Assembly (NCBI GenBank): GCA_000231825.2 | Contig: JH720310.1 | Coordinates: 588,396-652,395, forward strand | Length of the DNA: 64,000 nucleotides | Reading direction: 5' to 3' | Source of the DNA: Tetrahymena elliotti 4EA | Lineage: Eukaryota > Ciliophora > Oligohymenophorea > Hymenostomatida > Tetrahymenidae | Part shown: positions 11,094 to 22,300 of the stretch, piece by piece | Layout: the number at the start of each line of letters is the position of its first letter | Numbering within the stretch: the stretch's first letter is position 1 | Made by a program: the position numbers and the translations under genes | The notes under the pieces: model-generated | Database searches by the model: none | The model's input: only the letters and a program-made list of their open reading frames with translations | Told to the model about the DNA's origin: nothing

Positions 11094-14000
11094 ATGCAAA
11101 ACACCCTAAAATAGATTAAAGGAATTTCTCCACACAACAATATCATTGTCTCCTCCCAACCCACTCAGTAGGTAAAACTCAAAAAATATATATAAATATT
11201 ATTTCTATTTAGACTAGTAAAAAATATAGAATCTCAGCTTAAATCGAAAGCAATACCTTTTATACTGCTTAAAAGAGTTGAAATTTTCCATTTTTAAGCG
11301 TATAAATTTGCACAATACACGATAATCTATTATTTTTTATAAAACATAGCCCTCACCTTGGCCGAATAGTTTAGTTTTGGGACAGCAGCAGGAATTGTCG
11401 ACAAACTAAGGCAACAATAATATTATTTAAAATAATAACCTCACAAATATCAACAATCACAACAATCATAATCATAATAATCCAATAAATAACACCAATT
11501 AAATGTAAATAGAAGAGCCTGCAGCCGTTGCCTCGATATTAGATACAAGTAAATTATAGGGAATGGTTTTGGGAGAGTAGTACTAATTGATTGAGAAGTT
11601 AGGTAGCGGCGCTTTTGGTGTCATTTATAAAACAAAGGATCTGAAAGAAGAAGGCATCTTTTATGGCTGCAAAGTAGAAAGAGCTGATGCTAAGCATCCT
11701 CAAATTATTTATGAAGCTAGATTATACAACTATTTGCACAATAATCCAAATAAACCAGCTATTGGAATTCCTAAATGTTACCACTTTGATAAACATGGAA
11801 ATTATAATTTTATGATTATGGATTTATTGGGAAGCTCCTTGGAGCAACTTTTTTGTTAATGTTAAAGATAATTCCATTTAAAAACGGTCCTCATGCTTGC
11901 AGATTAGATGATCTAGCGAGTTGAGTACCTCCACAATCGAAATTTTCTTCATAGAGACATTAAGCCAGATAATTTTCTCATGGGTTTAGGTAAAAGAGAG
12001 GGTAGAGTATATATGATAGATTTCGGATTAGCCAAAAGATATATCAGAGACAGTGAGCATATTTAGTATAGAGATGGTAAAAATCTAACAGGCACAGCGA
12101 GGTATGCTTCAATTAATACTCATAAAGGAATTGAATAATCTAGAAGAGATGATTTGGAAAGTCTCGCCTATGTTTTTCTTTACTTTCTTAAAGGTCAATT
12201 GCCTTGGTAAAATATTAGGGCAAAAGATAAGAAGGAAAAATATGAAAAGATTAAAAATAAAAAGGAATCTACTTCAGTAGATGATTTATGTCTTGGATTA
12301 CCATCAGAATTTGCATGGTTTCTCAATTATGCTAAATCTCTTTAATTCACTGATAAGCCCGACTATTCTAAATGTAGAAATGTATTTAAAGAGCTCATGA
12401 TAAAGAATGGTTTTGAATATGATTAAATTTGGGATTGGAAAATCAAAGACCAACAAAAAAGCAATATTTCAATAAATAAGACGACTCCAACACTTCATTC
12501 AGGTAATATCAATAATGCAGCTACTGCTGCAGTAATAGGTGTTGTAGGTAGTCAGAATGTTAATATAGCTGCTAATGCTAATACAAATGGGAATGGAAAT
12601 AACTTATTATTACTGAACAAAAAAGTACAGCAATAGCAATAGCAATAGCCAAATTTATAGAACAATAATTTGAATGCAATACAAAATGTTAGAAATTAGA
12701 TTTCATAGTAATAGGTAATATAGCAGTAGTCTCCTTCTTAGCCACCCACAAGCAATTAGATTCTTATGAATGCTACTTAGAATTAGATTCTTATGAATTC
12801 CTCTCAAAATTAAGTTTTAATGAATTCTTCATAAAATTAGACAACATAAATTCTGAATCCTTCCCTATAGCAATAATAACCTAACATTAATACTATAAAT
12901 TAATAGCAATTTTAGAGAGTAAAATATTACTAAAATAATAATACCAACAACAACACTCTCAATATCAGTCAAGACAATATCAACAACCCAAATACTACTA
13001 ATACATCAAATTTTTAAAGAACTTCTCATTTTCAATAAACTCCATAATAAATACAATAGTAGCAGCTACAGTAATAATAAAACCAAATTAATTAGCATTC
13101 CCCTCAACAATATCATTAATATTCATAATAAAAATATATAAATGAAATGTAATACAAGCAAGAAAATCTCCCGAGTCCTTAATATTTGCAAAGCAACATT
13201 GCAATAGCAGCCTAATAATAGCTTAGTAATAGCCAATATTTGAATTAAGGAAAGTAAATGTATATGAATAGCAGTGGTAACAATAATATTATTAGCAGCA
13301 ACAACAATAATAATGGTACAAATAATAATGGTATCTCTAATCCAAATTAATTGTAATAGCAAAATCAATATTATTTTGATAATAATCCTTAGCTCTTGAG
13401 TTATTTAAATAATGCTTAATATCTTTAATAATAGTAGTAATAGTAGCAATAATAGCATCAGGCTCAAGCAACTCACTAAGACCATTTTATTTATAGCAAC
13501 AGCAAATAACCTGTATAAAGTAATGCTAATGCTAACATTTAAAGTAGTTAAAATGGTATTTAAAACATATTAAATAGCTCAAACTAAATAATTTTAACTG
13601 ATGCTCAACAACAATAGCTTATTTATCAGTAATAGCAATATTTGGAATCATAAAATTAGAGAGGAGGTGTAAACATTAAGATGAAAAATGCAACATAGAT
13701 GCCAATTAATCAACAAGCTACCTCTGCATTAGCTAAGCAAGGAACTTCAATAATAAATAACAATTACTACAATAATTATTTAATGCAACAAATGTAGCAA
13801 TAGTAGCAACAATAATAGCAGTAACAGTAATAACAGTAAGGTAACTTAGGTAAAAGTGGGTAATTTGGTAGTCCTAATATAAATATAAATAATAGTCCAA
13901 ATAATCTAATCAACAGTGTAGCATAAAACATAAACAGCAACAGTCTAAACAATAGTAATATGAGTAATAGCAACCAATAATTTATGTATAATAATTAACA

Positions 14001-14217
14001 CCAGCCTGTCTCTAGCATATAAGCAAATGCTGCAATCTAAAATTATTTTAATACCCCTAACTTTAGCTAATAATAGATAGCAATGAATCAAAATACTAAC
14101 TAAAATAATTTAGTAGCTAACATGGTAAGTAATCGAAATATTAGTAGAGAAAATAATAACTTAAATACTTCAAATAGCATTAACGCTAATTATCAAAACT
14201 ACTCTAAATTCTAATGA
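11094..14217 (+). CDS. Casein kinase 1-like Ser/Thr kinase with Gln/Asn-rich tail (981 aa)
   Basis: Two exons, 11094-11171 and 11350-14217, joined by a 178-base phase-0 intron. The kinase domain spans about residues 103-395: glycine loop LGSGAFG (110-116), lysine in [14 protein letters not shown] (227-234), DFG (250-252), and the CK1 hallmark SIN in place of APE ([10 protein letters not shown]), so the CK1 assignment is firm. CK1 kinases phosphorylate pre-primed Ser/Thr and act in trafficking, cell cycle and cilia; the target is unknown. The ~590-residue tail is Gln/Asn-rich with long Gln runs written as TAA/TAG/CAA mixtures and a 9-residue unit repeated three times (12754-12834). The start at 11094 gives a short Pro/Gln exon; an internal ATG at 11504 is the alternative. 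Frame ends at TGA 14215-14217. Confidence 0.9.
12754..12834 (+). repeat. 27-bp tandem repeat in the CK1 tail
   Basis: Three in-frame 27-base units encoding NQILMNATQ, NQILMNSSQ and NQVLMNSSQ. Codon differences between units show it is not a very recent slip. Confidence 0.85.
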
Positions 14218-15643
14218 ATCATAAAATAAGAATTATCTTTCTTTTCTACTTAGCTAGACACAAACAATTTCATCTATCTATCATCAATCATGTCCATTTA
14301 TCATCAATACAAATCATTCTTTCAGATACTTATCCTAAGCAGGTTTACTACCAAAATTACAGACAGACCCATTCATCTATTATTATTCAACCTAAAAGCC
14401 AACTTACAATCAAGCTAACAATAATAAATTCAATAAAATCACAGAAAATAAAAATTATTTCATATTAACAATTAATAGTTTATAAATGCCTTAGAAAGTT
14501 AGTTAAATATTAAATAGTTAGTAAGAGAATGTAAATTGGCTAAACACAACCAACCAAGTATAGCAAACAAGCGCTAAATGGCAATTCAATTAATTAAATA
14601 AATCCCTAATTATTTCAATTAAAAGAGTTTTGTAAAATTTAAATAACTGTATATTTTAAAGCTTTTAGTAAGTAAGTAAGTAAATAAATAAGAATATAAA
14701 TAAAATGTATATTATCAGAAAGCGCGTTTATTAATTAAAATTACCATAGTTAGTTAGTTAGTTATCTTATTTATTTCAAGATTTTATTTATATGTTATTT
14801 ACAAAGTAATAAATATTTATCACAAAATCACTCTAATAATATATTTATTTATTTTCATTATTCATTACTATCAAACTTAAAATAGCTCCAAGCACTGATT
14901 TATTTTACATGTTATAAATCGCATTTATATTTGAATTCTTTCTTTAAAACAGACAAATGTAAAATTTATATAACTAAAATGGATGATAAATTATAACCTT
15001 TAAATAAAATTTACAATTTCAATACAGACTAATTGAAAACATCTTTAAAACAGGATTTAATTTTACTCTGATTTAAAATAGATATTTAAGTTTTTATAAA
15101 TGTAAGTAAGTTATGGATTTAAGTTTTTGATTGATTTAAATTCAATATCTTTTCAAATTTGCTTTAGAAAATTTTATATATCTATTTCATGAGTGATATA
15201 ATTGTTTGAAATTAAAAATTTTTGGCAAAATTTGAATTAATATTCTATTTAAACATTCAAACCCAAATAAAAAATAAATTTTGGGAAGTATTAATTACAA
15301 TTAAGTAAAAAAAATAAAAAATCTTATGAAGAAATTTCAAATCAAATTTTCTATTTTTATTAATGTTAACAGTTAAAATTAAAAAACTGGTCTTATAAAT
15401 TCTTAAAGATTTAATCAAAAAAAATTGAAAATAAATTAAAAGGTAATAAAAAGAAAAGTGATTTGAATGATCAAAATTGTAAAAAGAATACAATAGATAA
15501 ACAAAAATAGACTTGTTTGTTGTATACTTAAAATAATAGTAAGTTTTAACTAAATGATTAAGAATTACACAAATAAGATTATTCTTTTAAGAAGAAAATC
15601 TTATCATATTTTTTATTAATTTTATGTTTTGAAATCGTTAAAA
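14218..15643. other. Convergent 3' spacer between CK1 and BiP
   Basis: No confident gene. From 14218 to about 14640 other frames are open in ciliate code and rich in Gln/Asn codons, for example the frame with ACC TAA AAG CCA ACT TAC near 14390; this could be a frame-shifted remnant or extension of the kinase tail. The remainder to 15643 is AT-rich 3' flank. Confidence 0.4.
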
Positions 15644-18494
15644 TCAAAGATCGACATTAACATCTTCATCAGCTTGGGAAGAGGGACCACCAGCTTATTG
15701 GTGAGCCTTACTGATGATGGGATTGCAGATACTAATTTTATAAATTTAAAGATATTAATATGGGTTTATTAAATTAATTCTTTTTGTAGAAAAATAATAA
15801 AGTAAATAAATATATTACCCTTCAAGCTTGGTCTTTCTTTCTTCATATTCTTCTTTATCAGCTTCAGGGTTAGCAGCGAGCCAGTCTTGAGCTTCCTTAA
15901 GAGCGTCCTTAATGGTTTTCTTGTCATCTTCATCAATTTTGTTGGCGAGCTTAGCTTCATCTTCAACGGTGTTTCTCATGGAGTGAACATAAGAGTCCAA
16001 AGAGTTTTTAGCGTCAATTCTTTCCTTGGCGATCTTATCTTGAGCTTCGAATTTCTTGGCGTCATCGAGCATTTCTTTAATAATTAAATAAATAAATTAA
16101 AATTATAAATGAAACATTGTCAAAATAATTTAAGTTAAAATGCTTACTTTCGATTTCTTCCTTGGAAAGTCTACCAGAGTCGTTGGTAATAGTAATTTGA
16201 TTCTTGACACCAGCTGATTTTTCAACAGCACCGACTTATAAGATACCGTTGATATCAACTTCGAAGGTAACTTCAATTTGAGGTTGACCTCTGGGGGCGG
16301 CGGGAATACCAGTAAGATCGAACTTACCCAATAAGTGATTATCCTTGGTCATGGGTCTTTCACCTTCAAAGATTTGAATGGTAACGGTTTCTTAGTTATC
16401 TTGATAAGTAGTGAAAGTTTGAGACTTCTTGGTGGGGAAGACGGAGTTTCTGGGAATGATGGTAGACATAACACCACCGACGGTTTCAATACCTAATGAG
16501 AGGGGAGTAGCATCAATCATAACGATAGATTGGTTGAATTATTCACCACAGATAATACCACCTTGGACAGCAGCACCGTAAGCGACGGCTTCATCGGGGT
16601 TAATACCAGTGTTGGGTTCCTTACCGAAGAAGTCTTGGACGAGCTTTCTGATCTTGGGGATACGAGTAGAACCACCGACTAAGACGATTTCGTGGATATC
16701 AGACTTCTTGAAACCAGAGTCTTCCAAGGCAGTTTGGACGGGACCGATGGTCTTCTTGAATAAGTCAGCGTTCAATTCTTCGAATTTAGCTCTGGTAAGT
16801 TCTTCATTGAAGTCCAAACCTTCAACTAAATCTTCAATTTCAATTTGAGCGGTCATGGTAGAAGAAAGTCTTCTCTTAGCAGTTTCGACTTCTCTTTTCA
16901 ATTTTTGAATAGCTCTCTTGTCGTTAGAAATATCCTTGTTGTGTTTCTTCTTGATGAGCTTAATGAAGTAATCCATAACTCTTTGATCAAAATCAGCACC
17001 ACCCAAGTGAGTATCACCAGAAGTAGCAACGACTTCGAAGACACCATCATCAATAGTTAAGATGGAAACATCAAAAGTACCACCACCCAAATCGAAAACT
17101 AAAATATTCTTTTCACCTTACTTCTTGTCCAAACCGTAAGCGATGGCAGCAGCGGTAGGTTCGTTCAAAATTCTCTAAACGTCCAAACCAGCGATGGCAC
17201 CAGCATCCTTGGTAGATTATCTTTGAGCATCATTGAAATAAGCGGGGACGGTAACGACGGCGTTCTTAACAGTGGTACCCAAGAAAGTTTCAGCGATTTC
17301 CTATAATGATAATATTAAATTTTAATTATTGTTGAAAAATAATTTAAATTAAATTAAAAATATCTTTCAGCTTTTTCAATAAACTCATTCCCTTTCACTA
17401 AATTATAGCTAAATTATTAACTTTTCAACCTTTGACTAACAACTTTATAACTTTTTTATTTTTATATGAATGATTTCAACTAATCTTCGACTTGTTGCAA
17501 GAGAGCTAAAAGATTAATTTATTAATTTGATTACTCTTAACAATATTGCATCTTTTCATCAGTGCAAATAAATGGATCTAAATAGATATCATCAATGCCT
17601 TAAAGTAATTATCACTCTGATGAATTGCTGAATGTTTGTATATTTATTTCTAATAATTTGAATAGTTGTTGCTTAAAATATTTATAACTTTTGTCTTTTG
17701 TTTGGTTGTATCTTTTTGAACTTTTATGAATAGAATTTATTAATAAAAATTATTTCGTTTTCTTAGGTTTATGAGTTTAAAGAGCCATAGTGTTTAAGGA
17801 TGAGTAGCTGAAAGAGAGGACTAGATAATAATGTTATGTAAGTTCTGTTTACCTTCATCTTGACGAGGACCATAGCAGAGATTTCTTCGGCAGCATAGAC
17901 CTTAGTTTCACCTCTGACGTTGTCAACCTTGATGTAGGGCTTTCCGTTCTTTTCAATAATTTCGTAGGGAAGGAACTTCTTGTCGTATTAGACAGTCTTA
18001 TCGGTATACTTACGACCAATAAGTCTCTTAACGTCATATAAAGTTCTGGTGGGATTGTTAACGGCTTGGTTCTTAGCAGATTCACCGACGAGTCTTTCTT
18101 CATCAGTAAAAGCTACAACTGAGGGGGTAATTCTATTACCTATATTAAGATTAAAGAAAGATTTAGTAAGATATTTAAGATTAATATAAGGCTAAGTATT
18201 AAATAGATGAAATGTATTTGCCATAGTATCAAAGAATGACAAAATATTTGAAAAATTGTTTCATGTTTTTCATTTTTGTATAATAGTTATAAAAAGAGAA
18301 AAGACAAAAAAATTACCTAATTCGTTGGGAATAATTTCAACTTAAGTCTTTTTGTAGACACCAACACAGGAGTAGGTTGTACCCAAATCGATACCAATGA
18401 CAGGGCATTCAACCTTCTTCTTTTCATCATCAGCTGCATAGACGAGGCCAACGATTAAAACAGTGGCAATGAAGATTAATAATTTTTTATTCAT
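15644..18494 (-). CDS. ER HSP70 chaperone (BiP/GRP78-like, 653 aa)
   Basis: Five exons in transcript order: 18494-18317, 18139-17853, 17300-16148, 16074-15819, 15731-15644; phases 1, 0, 1, 2 agree. Residues 1-20 are a clean signal peptide ([20 protein letters not shown]), then the ATPase domain with IDLGTTYSC (35-43), [24 protein letters not shown] and [10 protein letters not shown], followed by the substrate domain ([16 protein letters not shown]) and helical lid. The signal peptide and length fit an ATP-driven ER lumen chaperone for folding and translocation. The C-terminus reads DEDVNVDL, not KDEL/HDEL, which is odd for an ER resident. Codons are strongly biased to AAG, GGT, GTC and TTC, unlike the neighbours and typical of a highly expressed ciliate gene. 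The start is fixed by the signal peptide. Confidence 0.93.
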
Positions 18495-18605
18495 CTCCTC
18501 TTTTATTTTTAAATTATAAATAATATCTTTTGTAAATTAAATTAATTATTTTTTTTTCTTTAAATTTCTTTCCAATTTAAAACTTCATCCTTAAAAATGC
18601 AAAAT

Positions 18606-18617
18606 CCACACGTGTGG
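18606..18617. promoter_or_regulatory. 12-bp CACGTG palindrome upstream of BiP
   Basis: CCACACGTGTGG, a perfect palindrome about 112 bases before the BiP start codon. CACGTG cores are bound by bZIP or bHLH dimers in other eukaryotes; the factor here is unknown. Confidence 0.5.
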
Positions 18618-18846
18618 GGAATTCATAAATTTTTTATTATTTTTCAATTAAAATGAATGACAGTTTTATGTCTGTCTTTCTTTTTTACACATTTAAAAAG
18701 TGCAAAATGACAAAGGACTAAACAGACATTAGTCTCATGAATAATAAATTCGCATTCATAAATGTTTTTTGATTTAAAATTGAGTTATTTCTTCATTTTT
18801 TTCAGGCTTTATTTGAGTCAAAAACACAAATTTTTTCAATGAATTA

Positions 18847-18852
18847 CACGTG
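18847..18852. promoter_or_regulatory. CACGTG core, second site upstream of BiP
   Basis: CACGTG about 350 bases upstream of the BiP start, with flank TTACACGTGA. Confidence 0.4.
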
Positions 18853-19292
18853 ATGATAATCCAACGCAATTGATTAAATTATTATTTAGCATTAACAAAC
18901 CTAAATTACATTCAAAAAAAAAAATTGAAAAACTAAATAGAAATCAAACACTTTTTGATCTATTAACAACTAGATGCGATATTCTTAAAATATAGACCAA
19001 TAATTTAATAATAACTTTTTTTTTTCGAAAAATCTTTCAAATTCTTTTGCCATTCATTTTAAGTTCTTTTTTCTCAAGTAACTCAAATATCTATAAACAA
19101 TTACTAATTTTTCTATTATTTTTTCATTTGAATTATCTTCAAATAGTCATGTGAGTAAAAAATTCGTAAAAAACACAACAAGTTTAAGTAAAATTGGAGA
19201 AAAACCATATTTGTTTAACATTATTTAAAAGGCAACAAGAATCTTAGTTAAAGTATATGATAGCCATTTTAAAATTTTAATAAAAATAATAC

Positions 19293-19300
19293 ACACGTGT
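19293..19300. promoter_or_regulatory. CACGTG core, third site upstream of BiP
   Basis: ACACGTGT palindrome about 800 bases upstream of the BiP start and about 90 bases past the stop codon of the AMP deaminase gene. Confidence 0.35.
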
Positions 19301-19387
19301 TTACAATAAGCATTAAATAACTCATTAAAATGTAAATTAAATATATCCTAGATAGATGCACTTATTTGTTTAAATATTTTTTAAGCA

Positions 19388-22300
19388 TCAAATATTATTT
19401 TCATTTTTTAATTAATGCAAAAACACATACTCGTTACGCAGTGTTTCCAATCTATAAAGGTATCTGCTTTGAGGCAAATTCGAATACAATTGTCCTATTA
19501 ATTATTTTTAAAATGAGTTAAAATATTATGAATTGTTTATTCAAAATTACTATTCGAATCAGCCTAGTATTTATCATACTCTCCGGCCCAGTGATATTTT
19601 ATGATTTTTTCAAATCCACTTTACTTAACTGAATGTCTACATAATTCAGCTATATCAACAGATGACAAATCCCAAATCTAATAAAAAAACATTTTAAAAT
19701 CATTTATTTTACAATAAATAATGTACTTAAGCAGCTATTGCATATTCTTCAAGCAGAGGATCATTAGTTGTGTGAAGAATTAAAGGATCGTCTGTTGAAA
19801 GAGTAACATTGATACCAATTTTGAAAAAATCGAAAAATGGAGATTTTGAGTACTTTAAAAACAGTCTTTTTTATTTTTAAAAAACAAAAAAACATTCTAA
19901 TTTTGTAAAGTATAATAAGAGTTTTTAATACATTTCCTCAAATTTTTAAGGAAGATAAAAGAGATAAAAAACTAAAAAGAAAATGGCATTTTTGAATTTG
20001 AAGCCTTAACTGAAGAAAAAGAATCAGTAAAAGATATATTTCCCTTAAATTAAAAATGCAGAAATTTATTTTTAGAATTTAGAAAAAAAGAAAGAATCTA
20101 ATTGTTATAATTCAGAATTTTCTTAATTTATTTTTGATATTATTCAAAAAATAAAACTTTGATTCTAGAAATAAAATTGAATGACTAATAAAAATTGCTT
20201 ATAATCAAAATGTATGTATGTATCTATCTCTTTATAATTGAATAAATATAATCTTTAAATTTATCCAATTTCTAAATAAATAATCTCAAGCAATTTAAAT
20301 TAATTCTTTATTTTTATAAATACAATCAAATTTTATAATTACTTATTATTCGAAAGAGGACTCATTGCTAAGCCAATCTGTTTAAGGTAGTACAAATAAA
20401 GTAGAACAGGGTTTTATTCCAATAAAATGCCATGGTTGATGCTATCACTAAGCAAAAATGCACATATTAAGTGATCAATATCTCCAGCTTCTCCACAATG
20501 AGGACGGAATTTAAAAGTATTCAACCCTCTTTCTTTTCTTAAAAGGTTCAATGAAGTAATGTTAGCATAGATATAATAGACCCAATAAGCATAGTGAGGA
20601 TTTGTGCCTTTTATAATTGATTTAAAATTATTTTTTCAATTCTTTAGAAAAAATTAATCTTTCTTTTATTGCTAATATTAACAGTTATTTCAAAATAATT
20701 AGATTGTTTTAAAATTCATATTTTCTTTATCAAAAAATTTGAATGCTTAGAGTATTTTTGGAAAGGAAAAAAAAATGTTGTTGAACAAATAAAAGATTAT
20801 TAAGTTAAAGTGATTTAAGTATATTACATTCAATACCATAATCTAATATACTTTTAAATTAATTTCATCAGTAAAACAATGTATACTTGATTTTTTACTT
20901 CATTATTTGGAATAAAAATCTATTTAAATGTATTGATTTATTAGCATTTTATGATTTTTGGATCTTTATCAATGGGAGAATAATAAATTGGAATCCAACA
21001 AATAGACATAAACTAGATGTCATTCAAATTTTTGCTTAAACTACTGCTTGAAAAATAAATATTTTCATAAAAAAATAATTGAAATATATTGAATTTTTTA
21101 AAGGAGTAAATTATTTTAGAAAGATTTTCTTTAGGAATATTTTTGCTTGATCTAATTGAAAAAAATATTATAGATTTATTTAAAATTAATATACATAGCT
21201 AAATATTTAAAAACTTCATATTCATTTTTATTTATTTTAGAAAAATTGTTCAAGAAAATGAGTTTTTTTTTTTTACTAAATATGTATTGAATATCTTTAT
21301 TTCTTAAAAAAAATTTTAAGAATTTGTCATTTACAAATATGTTTTATAGTGGAAACAGTAAAAGAGTTGTCATTAAAATGACTATTTTTATAAATGTATG
21401 ATTTCTTGATTACTTTTAGTCTTAATAAAAACTGATATAAATGTTTTTTGATTTGATTGTGAAAAGTAATCATGAACTAATTGAGATAAATTAGTTAAAA
21501 ATATTGATGAAGCTCATATATAAATTGCTAGGAATGCATGGTTTCAAAATATTTAAAATTAAAGAAAAATTAATGACTCAAAAAAATCAATAATTGATTT
21601 TTCGAAAGGAAAAAGTAAGAATTTTAATAATTTATTAGGACTTTTAAAATGGTTTTTTAATAGATAGAATTTTATTGTTTTTAGTAAAATACAACAATAA
21701 AAGTTTCTCAAATAATAATTGGAAGACTGATTTTGGAAATTTAATTTTCTTTACATTACCAACTAATAATTACTTAAAAAGCTAAAATTAATTTGTGTTG
21801 TATTTATTAATTTGAGATGAAATTTTTTTTACATTTACATTCATATATATTTTAAGTCTATAATATTTTAAAGAAATTAATATACTTTATTGTTTGTTAG
21901 GGTTCAAATAATATTTCGATAAAAAGATCACTTTGGTAAATTAAGAATGAAATTTTGATGTAAATATCCTTAATAATATATTAATAATTTGTAAAGGGAA
22001 CTTCTATAGAGTTTACTCCTTTTTTTTTATAATTTTTCTACATTTGAATATAAATTTGTAAGAAAAATTAGTTTATTAAAAAAAGGAAATTATAATGGTG
22101 ATTTTTCTTTTAAATATTTCAAGAAATTGGCAAAAGTAAATACTAATTACCTTATATAGTTTTATTTTATAAATTCAATTTATTTTTTAGTTTGCTACTC
22201 TCAATTAATATTTATTTAACAATAATTGCGTATAATTTTATGAATATTTGTAAAGATTAGACAAAAGGCAGTAAATATTTATTAATTTGCAAGATAAAAA

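Larger units (their letters stand above)
18495..19387. other. BiP upstream region / AMP deaminase 3' flank
   Basis: Very AT-rich spacer between two minus-strand genes. Apart from the three CACGTG sites I see no gene. T-rich tracts lie next to the BiP start. Confidence 0.5.

Noticed and set aside
13123..13973. Minus-strand Leu/Ile/Tyr-rich ORFs
   Set aside because: Antisense shadows of the Gln/Asn-rich tail of the CK1-like kinase.
14214..14468. 84-codon standard-code ORF after the kinase stop
   Set aside because: Overlaps the kinase stop codon, has no motif; treated as 3' flank, with the frameshift idea kept as a weak finding.
15887..17060. Plus-strand ORFs over the HSP70 exons
   Set aside because: Antisense shadows of BiP, kept open by its biased codon use.
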